A stretch of 64,000 bases of DNA, from assembly GCF_019200975.1 (NCBI RefSeq), contig NZ_JAHTMR010000001.1:327400-391399 (forward strand), in the 5' to 3' direction. Positions within the stretch are counted from its first letter, which is position 1; each line of letters begins with the position of its first letter. The notes under the pieces were generated by a model that was not told the origin of the DNA, did not search any database, and was given only the letters and a program-made list of their open reading frames with translations. This DNA comes from Pseudomonas sp. PD9R. Its GTDB lineage: Bacteria > Pseudomonadota > Gammaproteobacteria > Pseudomonadales > Pseudomonadaceae. The translations under genes were made by a program, and so were the position numbers. Positions 27,545 to 36,529 of the stretch are shown piece after piece.

Positions 27545-27847
27545 ATGGGGGCTTTGACGAAAGCTGAGATGGCGGAACGTCTGTATGAAGAGCTGGGCCT
27601 GAACAAGCGGGAAGCCAAGGAATTGGTTGAACTGTTTTTCGAGGAAATCAGGCACGCTCTTGAAGACAACGAACAAGTCAAATTGTCCGGTTTCGGCAAT
27701 TTCGACCTTCGGGACAAACGCCAGCGGCCTGGCCGCAATCCGAAAACGGGAGAAGAAATCCCGATCACGGCTCGCCGTGTGGTCACCTTTCGTCCAGGGC
27801 AGAAGTTGAAGGCCCGAGTTGAGGCTTATGCTGGAACCAAGTCATAA
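27545..27847 (+). CDS. ihfA: Integration host factor, alpha subunit
   Basis: The 100-aa DNA-bending protein has the HU/IHF fold with the signature [20 protein letters not shown] and the arm [18 protein letters not shown] that wraps the minor groove. The N-terminus [20 protein letters not shown] fits the alpha subunit. With IhfB it bends DNA at promoters, replication origins and recombination sites. Its position directly after pheT is conserved in gammaproteobacteria. Its 3' end overlaps the merR-like start by 20 bp. Confidence 0.97.
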   Translation: MGALTKAEMAERLYEELGLNKREAKELVELFFEEIRHALEDNEQVKLSGFGNFDLRDKRQRPGRNPKTGEEIPITARRVVTFRPGQKLKARVEAYAGTKS

Positions 27848-28184
27848 CGACGAGCTACCCGTCATCCCAGGCAAACGCTACTTCACCATCGGTGAAGTTA
27901 GCGAGCTTTGTGCGGTAAAACCGCACGTGCTGCGCTATTGGGAGCAGGAGTTTCCTCAACTCAACCCCGTCAAACGCCGCGGAAACCGCCGGTACTATCA
28001 GCGCCAGGACGTACTGATGATCCGGCAGATCCGCGCGCTTCTTTACGATCAAGGGTTCACCATCGGCGGCGCACGCCTGCGTTTGTCTGGTGATGAAGCC
28101 AAAGACGACACCACCCAATACAAGCAAATGATCCGCCAGATGATCGCCGAGTTGGAAGATGTTCTGGTGGTCCTCAAGAAATAA
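27828..28184 (+). CDS. MerR-family transcriptional regulator
   Basis: The 118-aa protein has an N-terminal MerR winged helix ([40 protein letters not shown]) and a short C-terminal helix, with no Cys-based metal site. It is the small MerR protein found next to ihfA in pseudomonads, and its target is unknown. The ATG at 27828 was chosen over one 9 bp upstream because the standard N-terminus [20 protein letters not shown] starts there. It overlaps ihfA, so it is co-expressed. Confidence 0.9.
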   Translation: MLEPSHNDELPVIPGKRYFTIGEVSELCAVKPHVLRYWEQEFPQLNPVKRRGNRRYYQRQDVLMIRQIRALLYDQGFTIGGARLRLSGDEAKDDTTQYKQMIRQMIAELEDVLVVLKK

Positions 28185-28273
28185 AATCCTGCTTTTAAAT
28201 ACTTCCAGTTTTCAAAAGCTTGCGATATATTCTTGAGCGTTCTTCGAGATAAGGGACAGATTTAACGCCTAGT

Positions 28274-28350
28274 CGGGGCGTAGCGCAGTCCGGTAGCGCA
28301 CTAGCATGGGGTGCTAGGGGTCGAGTGTTCGAATCACTCCGTCCCGACCA
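28274..28350 (+). tRNA. tRNA-Pro (anticodon GGG)
   Basis: The 77-nt cloverleaf has the acceptor pair CGGGGCG / CGTCCCG (one G-T), the D arm GCGCAGTCCGGTAGCGC and the anticodon arm CTAGC-ATGGGGT-GCTAG (anticodon GGG). The T arm is GAGTG-TTCGAAT-CACTC, and CCA is encoded. It follows the ihfA-merR pair, a conserved Pseudomonas arrangement and a common integration site for mobile elements. Confidence 0.95.
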
Positions 28351-28365
28351 TATTATTCAACGTCT

Positions 28366-28396
28366 TAGGCCAATGTTCACAGCATTGGCCTTTTTC
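28366..28396 (+). terminator. Rho-independent terminator of tRNA-Pro
   Basis: The stem GGCCAATG / CATTGGCC with a 7-nt loop is followed by TTTTTC. Confidence 0.88.
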
Positions 28397-29145
28397 GTGT
28401 GCGTGACATTTGCGTGACTCCTCGATTTTTCACGCCTGTTTCCTATTGTGAGTTCACGCCGCTTTTGGCCCTTTTTCGCGCTACCTTTGGCAACAATCCT
28501 GTCTGATATTTCTCTTCCTTTCTCAGCTTTTTCGCATATCAGATAGCCTTGCCAAACGCCCTGTTTCCAGGCGATTCGGGCGTTTTTCCTCACCCGCTCC
28601 GCGGCGCTAAACCCTGGAAGCTCAGTTCCGATTCTTCGTTCTTAAAGGTCACCATCCCAAATCAGCGAAACAGGCTGTACGTCATGCGGGCCGTGCCTTT
28701 GAAGACAAACGGAAGCAGCGAAAGCCGGACCTCCGATTGTGCGCTAGGGAAACGGAACAGAGCGCGGGGAGGGCGCATCTATTCGAATTGATTGCTGACG
28801 GGCTGTGGGCCTTTTGAAGACCCTTTGATCACAAGGCCCTGGGGCTAATTTGGAATCAAACCATCGCGTCCGATAGCCTGACTCATACCTCCAAATTCGG
28901 CGCTTTTGGGCCCAAACCGCAGTGCCAAACAGACCGCAAATTCACCCGACTTCTTGCTGTTTTGGTGACAAACCATTTTGCAGGTAGTTGGCACCGAGTG
29001 AGTTCCGCTGACCCCACGAAAAATCCGGCGGCCGCGGTTTCTAGCGGTAAGCTCGGAATCTCTTGCAAGGTCCTGGTCGGTGCCAAATCCGCTGCTAACT
29101 CACACCTAGTGACTTTCCAATCGAGCATTGAGGGGCTGGCTTCAG
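28397..29145. other. Gene-poor stretch behind tRNA-Pro, possible scar of an integrated element
   Basis: About 750 bp holds no convincing gene. Open frames are short and lack ribosome sites, and base composition is uneven. A minus-strand frame ending near 28357 reads ...KSRSHANVTHTKK, weakly reminiscent of integrase C-terminal tails. No second copy of the tRNA 3' end was found in the window to mark an attachment site. Confidence 0.35.
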
Positions 29146-30684
29146 CTATTCCATGACCGGTACTGACTCGTCATTGGCCTGGGTTTTGGGGCTTTTGATT
29201 ATCAGCAGCAGCGGCATAACCGCCAGCGACAACACCATCAGCAGCTTGAAGTCATCCAGATAGGCGACCCAACTGGCCTGTGCCGTGACCATCGCGTCCA
29301 GTGTTGCGCGACCGGACGCGACCATCGGGTTCAGATAACTCTTGATCTGCCAGGTGTCGAAGACCCGGTTGAACGGGGTGACGTAGGCACCTATTTCTGC
29401 GTGGTTGACCTGGATATTTTGGGCGAGGAGCACGGTCACGATGGAGATGCCGACGCTGGAACCGACGTTTCGCGACAGGCTGTAAAGCCCGGTGCCCTCT
29501 GCCCGCAATGCGACTGGCAACGTCGTGAAGGCAACCGTGGTCAATGGCACGAAAAGCATTCCCAGGCTAGAACCTTGAATGAAGCCGACATAGACAATGG
29601 TTTGTATCGACACATTGGGCGTCCAACCGGTCATTAGCCACATGGACAATGCTGACAGTCCAAGGCCGGTTAGCAGTAACAGGCGTGTATCGACTTTGCC
29701 CAGCAGCCGACCGGCCAGGAACATGGTCAGCATCGTGCCCAACCCGCGCGGACCCATGACCATGCCAGCGGTCAGCACTGGGTAGCCCATTAATGTTTGC
29801 AGGTAGGGGGTCATCAAGGCTAGGGAAGCCAGGTAGGTAATGCCGACGATAAAAATAAAAATAACGCTGATTGAAAAATTACGGTCCTTGAACAGGTTTG
29901 GGCTGATAAATGGGGTGTCGGAGGTGAAGGTGTGGACCAGAAACACATAGATGGCAGCAACGGCCACCTCGGCTTCGATCAGAATTTCTCCGGAAGAGAA
30001 CCAACCCAGTTGTTCACCTCGATCCAGAAACAATTGCAGGGCCATGATTGCCACACTCAGCGAACCAAAGCCGAGCCAGTCTAGACGTGACGAAGTGTCG
30101 GTCGGCGTTTCACTGACGTAGTAGATGATGCCGGCCAGCGCCAGCAAACCAATGGGCAGGTTGATAAAAAACACCCACCGCCAACTGAAGTTGTCGGTCA
30201 GCCAGCCGCCAAGCATCGGGCCCAATACGGGACCGACCATGACTGAGACACCGAACAGTGCCATGGCTGAACCGCGTTCCTTGAGGCTGTAGATATCCAG
30301 CAGAATGCCTTGAGACAAGGGCACTAATGCCGCGCCCGCCAAGCCTTGCAGTAGTCGGAACAGGATGATTTCTTCCAGCGACTGCGCCAGACCGCAAAGA
30401 ATCGACGAAACAACGAAACCGCTAATCGCCCATAGCAGCACTTGTTTGCGCCCGAAGCGTCTGGCCAGGAAGGCAGATGGCGGCGTCATGATTGCGGCCG
30501 CGACGATGTAGGAAGTCAGCACCCAGTTGATCTGGTCCGAACTGGCGGAGATGCTGCCTTGCATATAGGGCAGGGCGACGTTGGCAATCGTGGTGTCGAG
30601 CGCTTGCATGATTACCGCCAGCACCACGCAAGCGGTGATCATTCCGCGATGGCGTACCGGTTCAGTCGCTGGCGCTGCATTCAT
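29146..30684 (-). CDS. DHA2-family (EmrB/QacA-type) drug efflux permease
   Basis: The 512-aa permease has 14 predicted transmembrane segments. It carries the DHA2 motifs LDTTIANVALPYMQGS in the first helix, ARRFGRKQVLLWAISGFVV after helix 2, and motif C-like GPVLGPMLGGWLTDNFSWRW. It should export lipophilic drugs or organic anions by proton antiport. It works with the adaptor encoded just upstream (4-bp overlap), and a MarR regulator heads the operon, the emrRAB layout of E. coli. The outer-membrane channel is not encoded here. Confidence 0.92.
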   Translation of the reverse strand: MNAAPATEPVRHRGMITACVVLAVIMQALDTTIANVALPYMQGSISASSDQINWVLTSYIVAAAIMTPPSAFLARRFGRKQVLLWAISGFVVSSILCGLAQSLEEIILFRLLQGLAGAALVPLSQGILLDIYSLKERGSAMALFGVSVMVGPVLGPMLGGWLTDNFSWRWVFFINLPIGLLALAGIIYYVSETPTDTSSRLDWLGFGSLSVAIMALQLFLDRGEQLGWFSSGEILIEAEVAVAAIYVFLVHTFTSDTPFISPNLFKDRNFSISVIFIFIVGITYLASLALMTPYLQTLMGYPVLTAGMVMGPRGLGTMLTMFLAGRLLGKVDTRLLLLTGLGLSALSMWLMTGWTPNVSIQTIVYVGFIQGSSLGMLFVPLTTVAFTTLPVALRAEGTGLYSLSRNVGSSVGISIVTVLLAQNIQVNHAEIGAYVTPFNRVFDTWQIKSYLNPMVASGRATLDAMVTAQASWVAYLDDFKLLMVLSLAVMPLLLIIKSPKTQANDESVPVME

Positions 30685-31883
30685 GGGCGTGGGGCCTTGC
30701 TGTTAAACAAGCCGGAAAACATTTCTGGAAGACCACGTGCCACGCCTGTATTGATCCGCGCTTCCACACTCATGCCGGTGCGCAGCGAAGGTTTTTGCCC
30801 GGTATCGTCGATGCTGATGCGCACCGGAATGCGTTGAACGACTTTGACCCAGTTGCCAGTGGTGTTCTGCGCGGGCAGCAACGAAAAGCTCGAACCCGAT
30901 GCCGGGCTGATGCTTTCGACGGTCCCATGCCACTCGACACCGGGGTAACTGTCGACGCTGATATCGACGGGTTGACCTGGCTTCATGTGGGTCAACTCGG
31001 TTTCTTTGGGCGACGCAGCGACCCACAGGTGATCGGCCGACACCAGGCTGACGCCTGATTGTGGCGGTTGCAGATAGGAGCCGACTTGCAACGAATCAAC
31101 ATTGGTTACGATGCCGTCGAACGGCGCCCTGACCACTGAGTTGGTCAGGTTGCGTTGCGCTTCATCGACTGCGGCTTGTGCCTGGAGATACGCGGGTTGC
31201 TGTTCGACCGGTGTCTCGATGTGTCCGCCCAATTGCGCCAACACCATCTGCGCCGTGGCCTTGGCGACAGCGATTTTTTGCCGGGTGCTGTCCAGCGCGT
31301 GCTTGGCATCGTCGTAGTTGGTTTTGGAAACTGCAGAAACGCTGATCAGGGTTTGCTGGCGCTGGAAACTGGTCTGGTAGTACGGAAGATCGATCTGCGC
31401 CTGATCGATTTCGGCCAGCGCTTGATTGTAATTGGCTTTGAGGTTGAGGATCTGATTGCGCACGTTGCCCAGCTGTGCCCTGGCACTTGCCAACGCAATT
31501 TCAAAAGGCTCGGGCTTGAGGGTAAAGAGCACTTGACCTTGGGCGACCCGCTGATTGTCTTTGACATCGATCGAAGCCACCAGCCCTGAGACATCAGTGG
31601 AAACACCCACGTGATCGGCCTGAATGTACGCGTTGTCGGTTGAAATGATCTGGCCCCCTGTGACGTACAGATATCCGCCGACAAGAAGCCCGATGGGCAG
31701 CAATGTAAACAGCGCTACCCGTGCGCGCTGTCGTTTTGGCCGGACAGGGGGGGCATCACTTTGCTCGCCTTCAGCGTGGCGAAGGTTGGGTGTGGGGGGC
31801 TCGGTTGACGAGGGGCCTTCCATCCGCGAGATAGCGGGTCTCACAGGCAGTTCGGGGGGCGACTTCAGATTTTGATCAGCCAT
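30681..31883 (-). CDS. HlyD/EmrA-family membrane fusion protein of the efflux pump
   Basis: The 400-aa adaptor has a long Pro-rich cytoplasmic N-terminus. One transmembrane segment (VALFTLLPIGLLVGGYLYVT near residues 60-80) is followed by a periplasmic biotinyl-lipoyl half-motif (TDNAYIQADHVGVSTDVSGL). A coiled-coil hairpin and the second lipoyl half (VRAPFDGIVTNVDSLQVGSY) follow. It bridges the inner-membrane permease and an outer-membrane factor. The ATG at 31883 follows GAGGAGGAACG and overlaps the end of the marR gene by 8 bp, so the shorter start was preferred. Confidence 0.92.
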   Translation of the reverse strand: MADQNLKSPPELPVRPAISRMEGPSSTEPPTPNLRHAEGEQSDAPPVRPKRQRARVALFTLLPIGLLVGGYLYVTGGQIISTDNAYIQADHVGVSTDVSGLVASIDVKDNQRVAQGQVLFTLKPEPFEIALASARAQLGNVRNQILNLKANYNQALAEIDQAQIDLPYYQTSFQRQQTLISVSAVSKTNYDDAKHALDSTRQKIAVAKATAQMVLAQLGGHIETPVEQQPAYLQAQAAVDEAQRNLTNSVVRAPFDGIVTNVDSLQVGSYLQPPQSGVSLVSADHLWVAASPKETELTHMKPGQPVDISVDSYPGVEWHGTVESISPASGSSFSLLPAQNTTGNWVKVVQRIPVRISIDDTGQKPSLRTGMSVEARINTGVARGLPEMFSGLFNSKAPRP

Positions 31884-32340
31884 GAAGACGTTCCTCCTCG
31901 TCAATCGGAAGACTGCAGGCATCGATCAGATTGGACCTGACGCGTTTCATCATCTTCAGCAGTAATTGACTCTCTTCCTCTGAGAAACCGTTCGTGGCCT
32001 CCTGACGTGTCAGTTGACCCATTCCACGCATTAGCTCCAGCAATGGATGAGCTTGGGTGGTCAAAAACAGCAGGGACAGGCGGCGATCTGTGGGATGTCG
32101 ACGCCGTTCGATCAACCCGCGTTCAGCCATTTTGTCCAGCAGACGCACAAGGGTGATTGACTCCAGCTCCAGCAAGTCCGCGAGGCCTTTTTGATGAATC
32201 CCCTCGTTGGTCGACAACATGGCAAGCACTTGCCACTGCGAACGCGTCAGCCCGACGTGGCGCGCACGTTGCTCAAAGCGCTTGCGCATCAATCGAGCTG
32301 CATCGTGAAGGGCGAAACCTAAAGTCAATGTGTCCGTCAT
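31876..32340 (-). CDS. MarR-family repressor of the efflux operon
   Basis: The 154-aa regulator has the MarR winged helix: LTRSQWQVLAMLSTNEGIHQ, then KGLADLLELESITLVRLLDK and the wing ERRRHPTDRRLSLLFLT. Such proteins dimerise and release DNA when they bind phenolic or drug-like ligands. It is first in the marR-hlyD-MFS operon and probably represses it through the inverted repeat upstream at 32366-32384. Confidence 0.92.
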   Translation of the reverse strand: MTDTLTLGFALHDAARLMRKRFEQRARHVGLTRSQWQVLAMLSTNEGIHQKGLADLLELESITLVRLLDKMAERGLIERRRHPTDRRLSLLFLTTQAHPLLELMRGMGQLTRQEATNGFSEEESQLLLKMMKRVRSNLIDACSLPIDEEERLHG

Positions 32341-32365
32341 GCTAAAAATCTGCCGCGAAAGAGTT

Positions 32366-32384
32366 AGCTCATCATAGTTGAGCT
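32366..32384. promoter_or_regulatory. Candidate MarR operator
   Basis: The inverted repeat AGCTCA-N7-TGAGCT lies 26 bp upstream of the marR ATG. On the minus strand it overlaps a TATGAT sequence that could be the -10 box. Its position and symmetry fit autorepression. Confidence 0.55.
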
Positions 32385-32843
32385 TGTGATTAGGGTGCTA
32401 TCTATTTTTTGAGGCGAAAGGGAGCATCAGGTCGAGGACGCTTGCTAGCGGAATGGGGCGACGAAGTGAGCCTGCGATCAGCCTGACGGCATTTTTGGTG
32501 AGGTTGTTTAGAGGACACCTGGAGCGGAAACCAGGTTGAGTGACATTGCACTGCTTGATTACGGCAGAGAATCGGCTGCGAGCGTAAGTAGTAGCTTCAC
32601 CAAAAACTTGCCGTTGATTTTTTTAACTTAATGGCAGCAGCTAAATTACTTTGTGAGCAAGCTATTTATATAGGCATCGTCCTCGAGTCTGGCTTTTCGA
32701 ATGTCGGGCGCTATCGATTTTATAGTGAAAAAATATATTGGTGATTTTTACAATGTCTAGGCTTAAATAGATGTTTCGCTGTGACTTAGAGGGTATGGAA
32801 ACGGGTGCGACTGTTCGATCAGTAGCCTGGTAAGAGGTGCAAT
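32385..32843. other. Intergenic region between marR and a lipoprotein gene
   Basis: About 460 bp, markedly AT-rich from 32600 to 32770. It holds the divergent promoters. No gene, RNA or repeat is recognised. Confidence 0.4.
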
Positions 32844-33239
32844 ATGAATCTAAAAAGTTTGAGTTACTTGTTAATGGCGCTTGTTGTGTCTGGTTGTAGT
32901 TCTTCTGGAGGAAACACTATAAAGCCGGTAACCGCTTCAGCTGTGGCACTCGATGATGCTCAAGTCCGTAGCACATTGGTCGGCAACAAGCTGAATAATA
33001 CCGGCACCTCTGGCCTGCCCTATTCATTGAGCTTCAATGCCGATGGGACGGAAATATTCAAGATGTCCGGCAATCCGCCGGAGACCGAACAGTGGTCGGT
33101 CAAGGATGGAGTTATTTGTTTTACCTCTGCCAAAACCCCCAAAGAATGTTACCGGCTAAAAAAGGACAATCAGGACTATTGGTTGGTGCACCCAGACACT
33201 GGCGCGGTCCACTATCACTACACGCTTAGCCCACAATAA
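32844..33239 (+). CDS. Hypothetical lipoprotein
   Basis: The 131-aa precursor has a lipoprotein signal (MNLKSLSYLLMALVVSGC) with Ser-rich residues after the Cys. The mature part (NGTEIF-like strands, EQWSVKDGVICFTSAKTPKE, CYRLKKDNQDYWLVHPDTG) looks like a small beta-sandwich with a pair of cysteines. It resembles domains described as hypothetical lipoproteins in Pseudomonas. The ATG follows AAGAGGTGC. The upstream DNA is AT-rich. Confidence 0.7.
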   Translation: MNLKSLSYLLMALVVSGCSSSGGNTIKPVTASAVALDDAQVRSTLVGNKLNNTGTSGLPYSLSFNADGTEIFKMSGNPPETEQWSVKDGVICFTSAKTPKECYRLKKDNQDYWLVHPDTGAVHYHYTLSPQ

Positions 33240-33362
33240 TCCGGTAAAGGGTCTCGCCTTCGAACGGGCGACAAGTTAAAACCCGGTTTGTCGCATGTTG
33301 AAGTGCGAGCACTGCGTGACATGCGACAAGTCGGCGACTGACCCGGTTCAGATCAAACGCAG

Positions 33363-33566
33363 TCAGAGCAGATAGCCCGGTGTCTGTCCGACGCTATTGT
33401 CCTGAACCACGGAGATGAGGTGCAGAGGGATATGTTGTTCATTGATGGATGAAATTTCGAAACCGCCCACTATTTGAAGCTGTCGCTCATTCAGTCCGGT
33501 CGACTCTTCTTCTTTTGCCTTGGCCATTCTCGCGTGGTTCGCTGCGATTTCATTGAGAGTTGACAC
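33363..33566 (-). CDS. Hypothetical 67-aa protein
   Basis: The GTG at 33566 follows CCGGAGATG and starts MSTLNEIAANHARMAKAKEE, giving an acidic N-terminal helix. A more hydrophobic second half follows (QIVGGFEISSINEQHIPLHL). No family is recognised. Spacing and codon use suggest a real gene, but evidence is thin. Confidence 0.42.
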   Translation of the reverse strand: MSTLNEIAANHARMAKAKEEESTGLNERQLQIVGGFEISSINEQHIPLHLISVVQDNSVGQTPGYLL

Positions 33567-33798
33567 GTTACATCTCCGGTGACTGACCAAGCGTATCGCT
33601 GGAGTCCTTAAGCGTTAGTTTGAGGTGTGGCCGCGTCAGAAATATGTCGTTCTGGTGCCACTAGGACGGGCCTGTGCAAACCCCAAGCCAGACAGAGGGG
33701 CGCATTGCGAGTCGTGTTTTCATTTGCGACGAAAGGTTGCGTCCCACTGAAAACTTCCTTTGCTAACCCCTCACTGACCTCAGCTTCAGAGGTGGGCA

Positions 33799-34227
33799 TC
33801 AGCGATATTTGATAACAATCCCTTTGAGTTTGCGTCCCTCGATGGTCTGCACATCGCGCGCCCAAAGCGGCCCGTTGACATAAGCCCCCACCGCTTGAAT
33901 ATGGTCATACACCACCACAACGGCGTCGCCCCCGAGCTTCGCACCTTCAACGCGCAGTTTCTCTTCGACTTCCGAGATGGGCGGGGCAGGATCGACGCTG
34001 GCATCGACCAATATTTCACCCAATCGAATATGCGGCCGAAGCGGCTCGGTGCGTAGAATCACGACTTCGCTGGGCAGCGTAGGTGCGGGATGCTCCACCC
34101 CGACGTACGCGGTGGTCTGGGCATCCACAGTCGCGCAACCGCTGAGCGCCAGCAGGGAGGCAGTGAGCCCGCCGGCCAGCAGTGTCAGTTTGAAGCGGGT
34201 GGACCATGACGTGTCATGGGCTGGCAT
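33799..34227 (-). CDS. Hypothetical lipoprotein
   Basis: The 142-aa precursor has a lipoprotein signal ending in LLALSGC. The mature domain (VVILRTEPLRPHIRLGEILV, then KLGGDAVVVVYDHIQAVGAY) resembles small heavy-metal-binding or YbjQ-like alpha-beta folds that appear in many exported proteins of unknown role. The start follows CGGAGGAAACCCACT. No operon partner is close. Confidence 0.68.
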   Translation of the reverse strand: MPAHDTSWSTRFKLTLLAGGLTASLLALSGCATVDAQTTAYVGVEHPAPTLPSEVVILRTEPLRPHIRLGEILVDASVDPAPPISEVEEKLRVEGAKLGGDAVVVVYDHIQAVGAYVNGPLWARDVQTIEGRKLKGIVIKYR

Positions 34228-34300
34228 AGTGGGTTTCCTCCGAAGGCCGCTGCTAGACAGGTGGCTAGTTGACGGTAGCAGACGGGCCGGGAGTTGCCAG

Positions 34301-34330
34301 AAAGCCCAACCTCTTCAGGTTGGGCTTTTT
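34301..34330 (+). terminator. Hairpin with T tract
   Basis: AAAGCCCAACCT-CTTC-AGGTTGGGCTTTTT is a good rho-independent terminator in the plus direction. In the minus direction, where the VOC-protein transcript arrives, the tail is only CTTT, so it may act weakly there. Confidence 0.65.
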
Positions 34331-34360
34331 CATGCTTCGAACATCGTCGATCAGGAAAGC

Positions 34361-34774
34361 TCATTGATCCTTTTCGCAGTTGACCATCCATGACACACCG
34401 AACCGGTCGACCAGCATGCCGAAACGCGCAGCCCAGAACGTGGTTTCCAGCGGCATGTTCACAGTCCCACCCTCCGCTAACGCGGTGAAAACCCGTTCAG
34501 CCTCGGCAATACTGTCGACATTCAGCGATACGGAGCAGCCACTCATGTCATCGACAGGGCGATCGGGGGTAGTGTCCGACCCCATGATGGCCTGGTCACC
34601 CACCGCCAGGCGTGTGTGGATGATCAGGTTGTGCAGATCCTTGGGTACGTGCTCTGCGGCAGGGGTTTCACCGAAGGTCATCATGGCTTCGATCTGGCCT
34701 TTGAGGCTTTCGGCATAGAAGGTGAACGCGGCTTTGCAGTCGCCGTTGAAGATAAGGTAGGGATTGATTTTCAT
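34361..34774 (-). CDS. VOC/PhnB-like glyoxalase-fold protein
   Basis: The 137-aa protein has the paired beta-alpha-beta-beta-beta modules of the vicinal oxygen chelate fold: MKINPYLIFNGDCKAAFTFY...MMTFGE in the first half and VSLNVDSIAEAERVFTALAE...ARFGMLVDRFGVSWMVN in the second. It belongs to the PhnB/YjdN-like subgroup, whose members are mostly of unknown function. The ATG at 34774 begins the standard N-terminus. It is a single gene. Confidence 0.85.
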   Translation of the reverse strand: MKINPYLIFNGDCKAAFTFYAESLKGQIEAMMTFGETPAAEHVPKDLHNLIIHTRLAVGDQAIMGSDTTPDRPVDDMSGCSVSLNVDSIAEAERVFTALAEGGTVNMPLETTFWAARFGMLVDRFGVSWMVNCEKDQ

Positions 34775-34864
34775 GATTCGGCTTCCGGTCATTGAAGATA
34801 CACATCGGATTGGACGCCTCGTTCGAGGACGAATTCCGATGGCATTGAACCGGCAAGCAAAGCG

Positions 34865-35518
34865 CTAAATCGCGACGGAGGTCTGGGTTTTTTTAGACGT
34901 TTTCTCGATAGATGGAGCAAGGCTTATTGCCTCACTTGCACGACGAGGCGCCAGCAAGCGCTCGACAGCACCGTTCACCATATTCTCCAGCAGTTCGTCG
35001 TGTTCGCTTTCGTCCAGCGAATGGGGCGTCAGCCAGCTGGGTGCGCTATTAAGCAATGCTGCAATGGCGTGGCCTGCCGCCAACAGGCCCAGTTCACTGA
35101 ATCGCGAGCGGGCGCCGAGCATCAATAACAATTTGCGCTCGTACTGCTCGCGCAATTTTTGCACCCGCGCCTGCTGTTCTTCATTCAGGCAGCCGCTGTC
35201 GCGCTCCACCAGGCGAAAATGCCACGGCATGTTGCGATGCAGGTTCAGGTGCGCGCGAATCAATTGGTTGAGCCGATCGCGTTTGGCCGGGGCCTTTTGC
35301 TCGATGCGTCCCAGTGTGGCCAGCAGCTCTTCGTAGAACTCTTCGATCAGGTCCAGCAACAAGTGCTGTTTGCTTGGGTAATGGTGATACAACGAGCCCG
35401 GGGAAAGCCCCAGGCACGTGGCGAGCTCACGCATGCCGACCTGACCGAAACCCTTGCTGGCAAATAGCTCCAGCACCTTGTCCCGGTATTCGGCGAAACG
35501 CGAACAACGCTCAGGCAT
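34865..35518 (-). CDS. TetR/AcrR-family regulator
   Basis: The protein (about 217 aa) has an N-terminal TetR helix-turn-helix (VLELFASKGFGQVGMRELAT, CLGLSPGSLYHHYPSKQHLL) and a helical ligand-binding domain. The start is uncertain: ATG codons at 35518 and 35524 both lie inside the end of the upstream dehydrogenase gene and neither has a clear ribosome site, so translational coupling is likely. It may control the fatty-acid-type dehydrogenase it overlaps. That is inferred from position only. Confidence 0.87.
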   Translation of the reverse strand: MPERCSRFAEYRDKVLELFASKGFGQVGMRELATCLGLSPGSLYHHYPSKQHLLLDLIEEFYEELLATLGRIEQKAPAKRDRLNQLIRAHLNLHRNMPWHFRLVERDSGCLNEEQQARVQKLREQYERKLLLMLGARSRFSELGLLAAGHAIAALLNSAPSWLTPHSLDESEHDELLENMVNGAVERLLAPRRASEAISLAPSIEKTSKKTQTSVAI

Positions 35519-36362
35519 AGGCATGGAAGCCGCGCCCCGTTTTGCGTCCCAGGTAACCGGCGGCGACCATTTCCTTGAGCAGTGGTGCCGGGCGGTACTT
35601 GCTGTCGTTGAAGCCATCGTAGAAGGCTTCCATGATCGCCAGCAGAGTGTCCAGGCCGATCAGGTCCGCCAGCGCCAGCGGGCCGATGGGCTGATTGCAG
35701 CCCAGACGCATGCCGGCGTCGATGTCTTCTGCACTGGCCAGGCCTTCCTGAAACACCAGGATCGCTTCGTTGATCATTGGCACCAGAATCCGGTTAACCA
35801 CGAAACCCGGGCGGTTACCGGCGGTGATTGCGGTTTTGCCAAGCGTGGTCGCCATGTCCAGTGCCAGTGCGTGGGTGGCGTCGCTGGTCTGCAAGCCGCG
35901 AATGACTTCAATCAGGCCCATTACCGGCACCGGGTTGAAGAAGTGCAGGCCGATGAAACGCTCAGGTTGGCTGACGCTGGCGGCGAGTTGGGTAATCGAC
36001 AGCGACGAGGTGTTGGAGGCGATCACGCATTCGGCGCTGACCTGCGCAGCAATCTGTTGCAGTACCCGCAGTTTCAGGTCGAGGTTTTCGGTGGCGGCTT
36101 CGATCACCAGTTGCGCATTGTGCAGGCTGCTGTAATCGGTACTGGTGCGGATCTTGTCGAGGGCGGCGAGCTTTTGCTCAGTCGTCAGGGTGTCCTTGGC
36201 GATCTGCCGATCAAGGTTTTTGCCGACGGTTGCGACAGCTTTTTGCAAGGCGCTCTCGGAGATGTCGAGCAGGGTCACATTGAAACCGGCCAAGGCGCAG
36301 ACTTGCGCAATGCCGTTGCCCATGGTGCCAGCGCCAATCACGCCAATGTTTTGCAGATTCAT
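35511..36362 (-). CDS. 3-hydroxybutyryl-CoA dehydrogenase family enzyme
   Basis: The 283-aa NAD-dependent enzyme oxidises 3-hydroxyacyl-CoA. The N-terminal Rossmann motif is GAGTMGNGIA (residues 10-19). The catalytic pair is in IGLHFFNPVPVMGLIEVIRG, with the His. The C-terminal domain carries the signature GFVVNRILVPMINEAILVFQ and GPLALADLIGLDTLLAIMEA. Length fits single-domain Hbd/PaaH proteins. No other beta-oxidation genes are near, so its pathway is open. It overlaps the tetR gene and is divergent from an AraC regulator. Confidence 0.9.
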   Translation of the reverse strand: MNLQNIGVIGAGTMGNGIAQVCALAGFNVTLLDISESALQKAVATVGKNLDRQIAKDTLTTEQKLAALDKIRTSTDYSSLHNAQLVIEAATENLDLKLRVLQQIAAQVSAECVIASNTSSLSITQLAASVSQPERFIGLHFFNPVPVMGLIEVIRGLQTSDATHALALDMATTLGKTAITAGNRPGFVVNRILVPMINEAILVFQEGLASAEDIDAGMRLGCNQPIGPLALADLIGLDTLLAIMEAFYDGFNDSKYRPAPLLKEMVAAGYLGRKTGRGFHAYA

Positions 36363-36529
36363 CTTGCCGTCCTTCCGATCAAGCCTTGCGATACCTTGGC
36401 CGCCATAATGGCCAAAGGCGTACTATTGGCCGCGAGTCTAGAGCCGGCAGGGCGGTTGTCCTATGCTGAAACTGTTCAACGGCACTGGTGTTTTTTGCCA
36501 TTTCGGGTAATGGGGGGAGAAGCGTTCAC

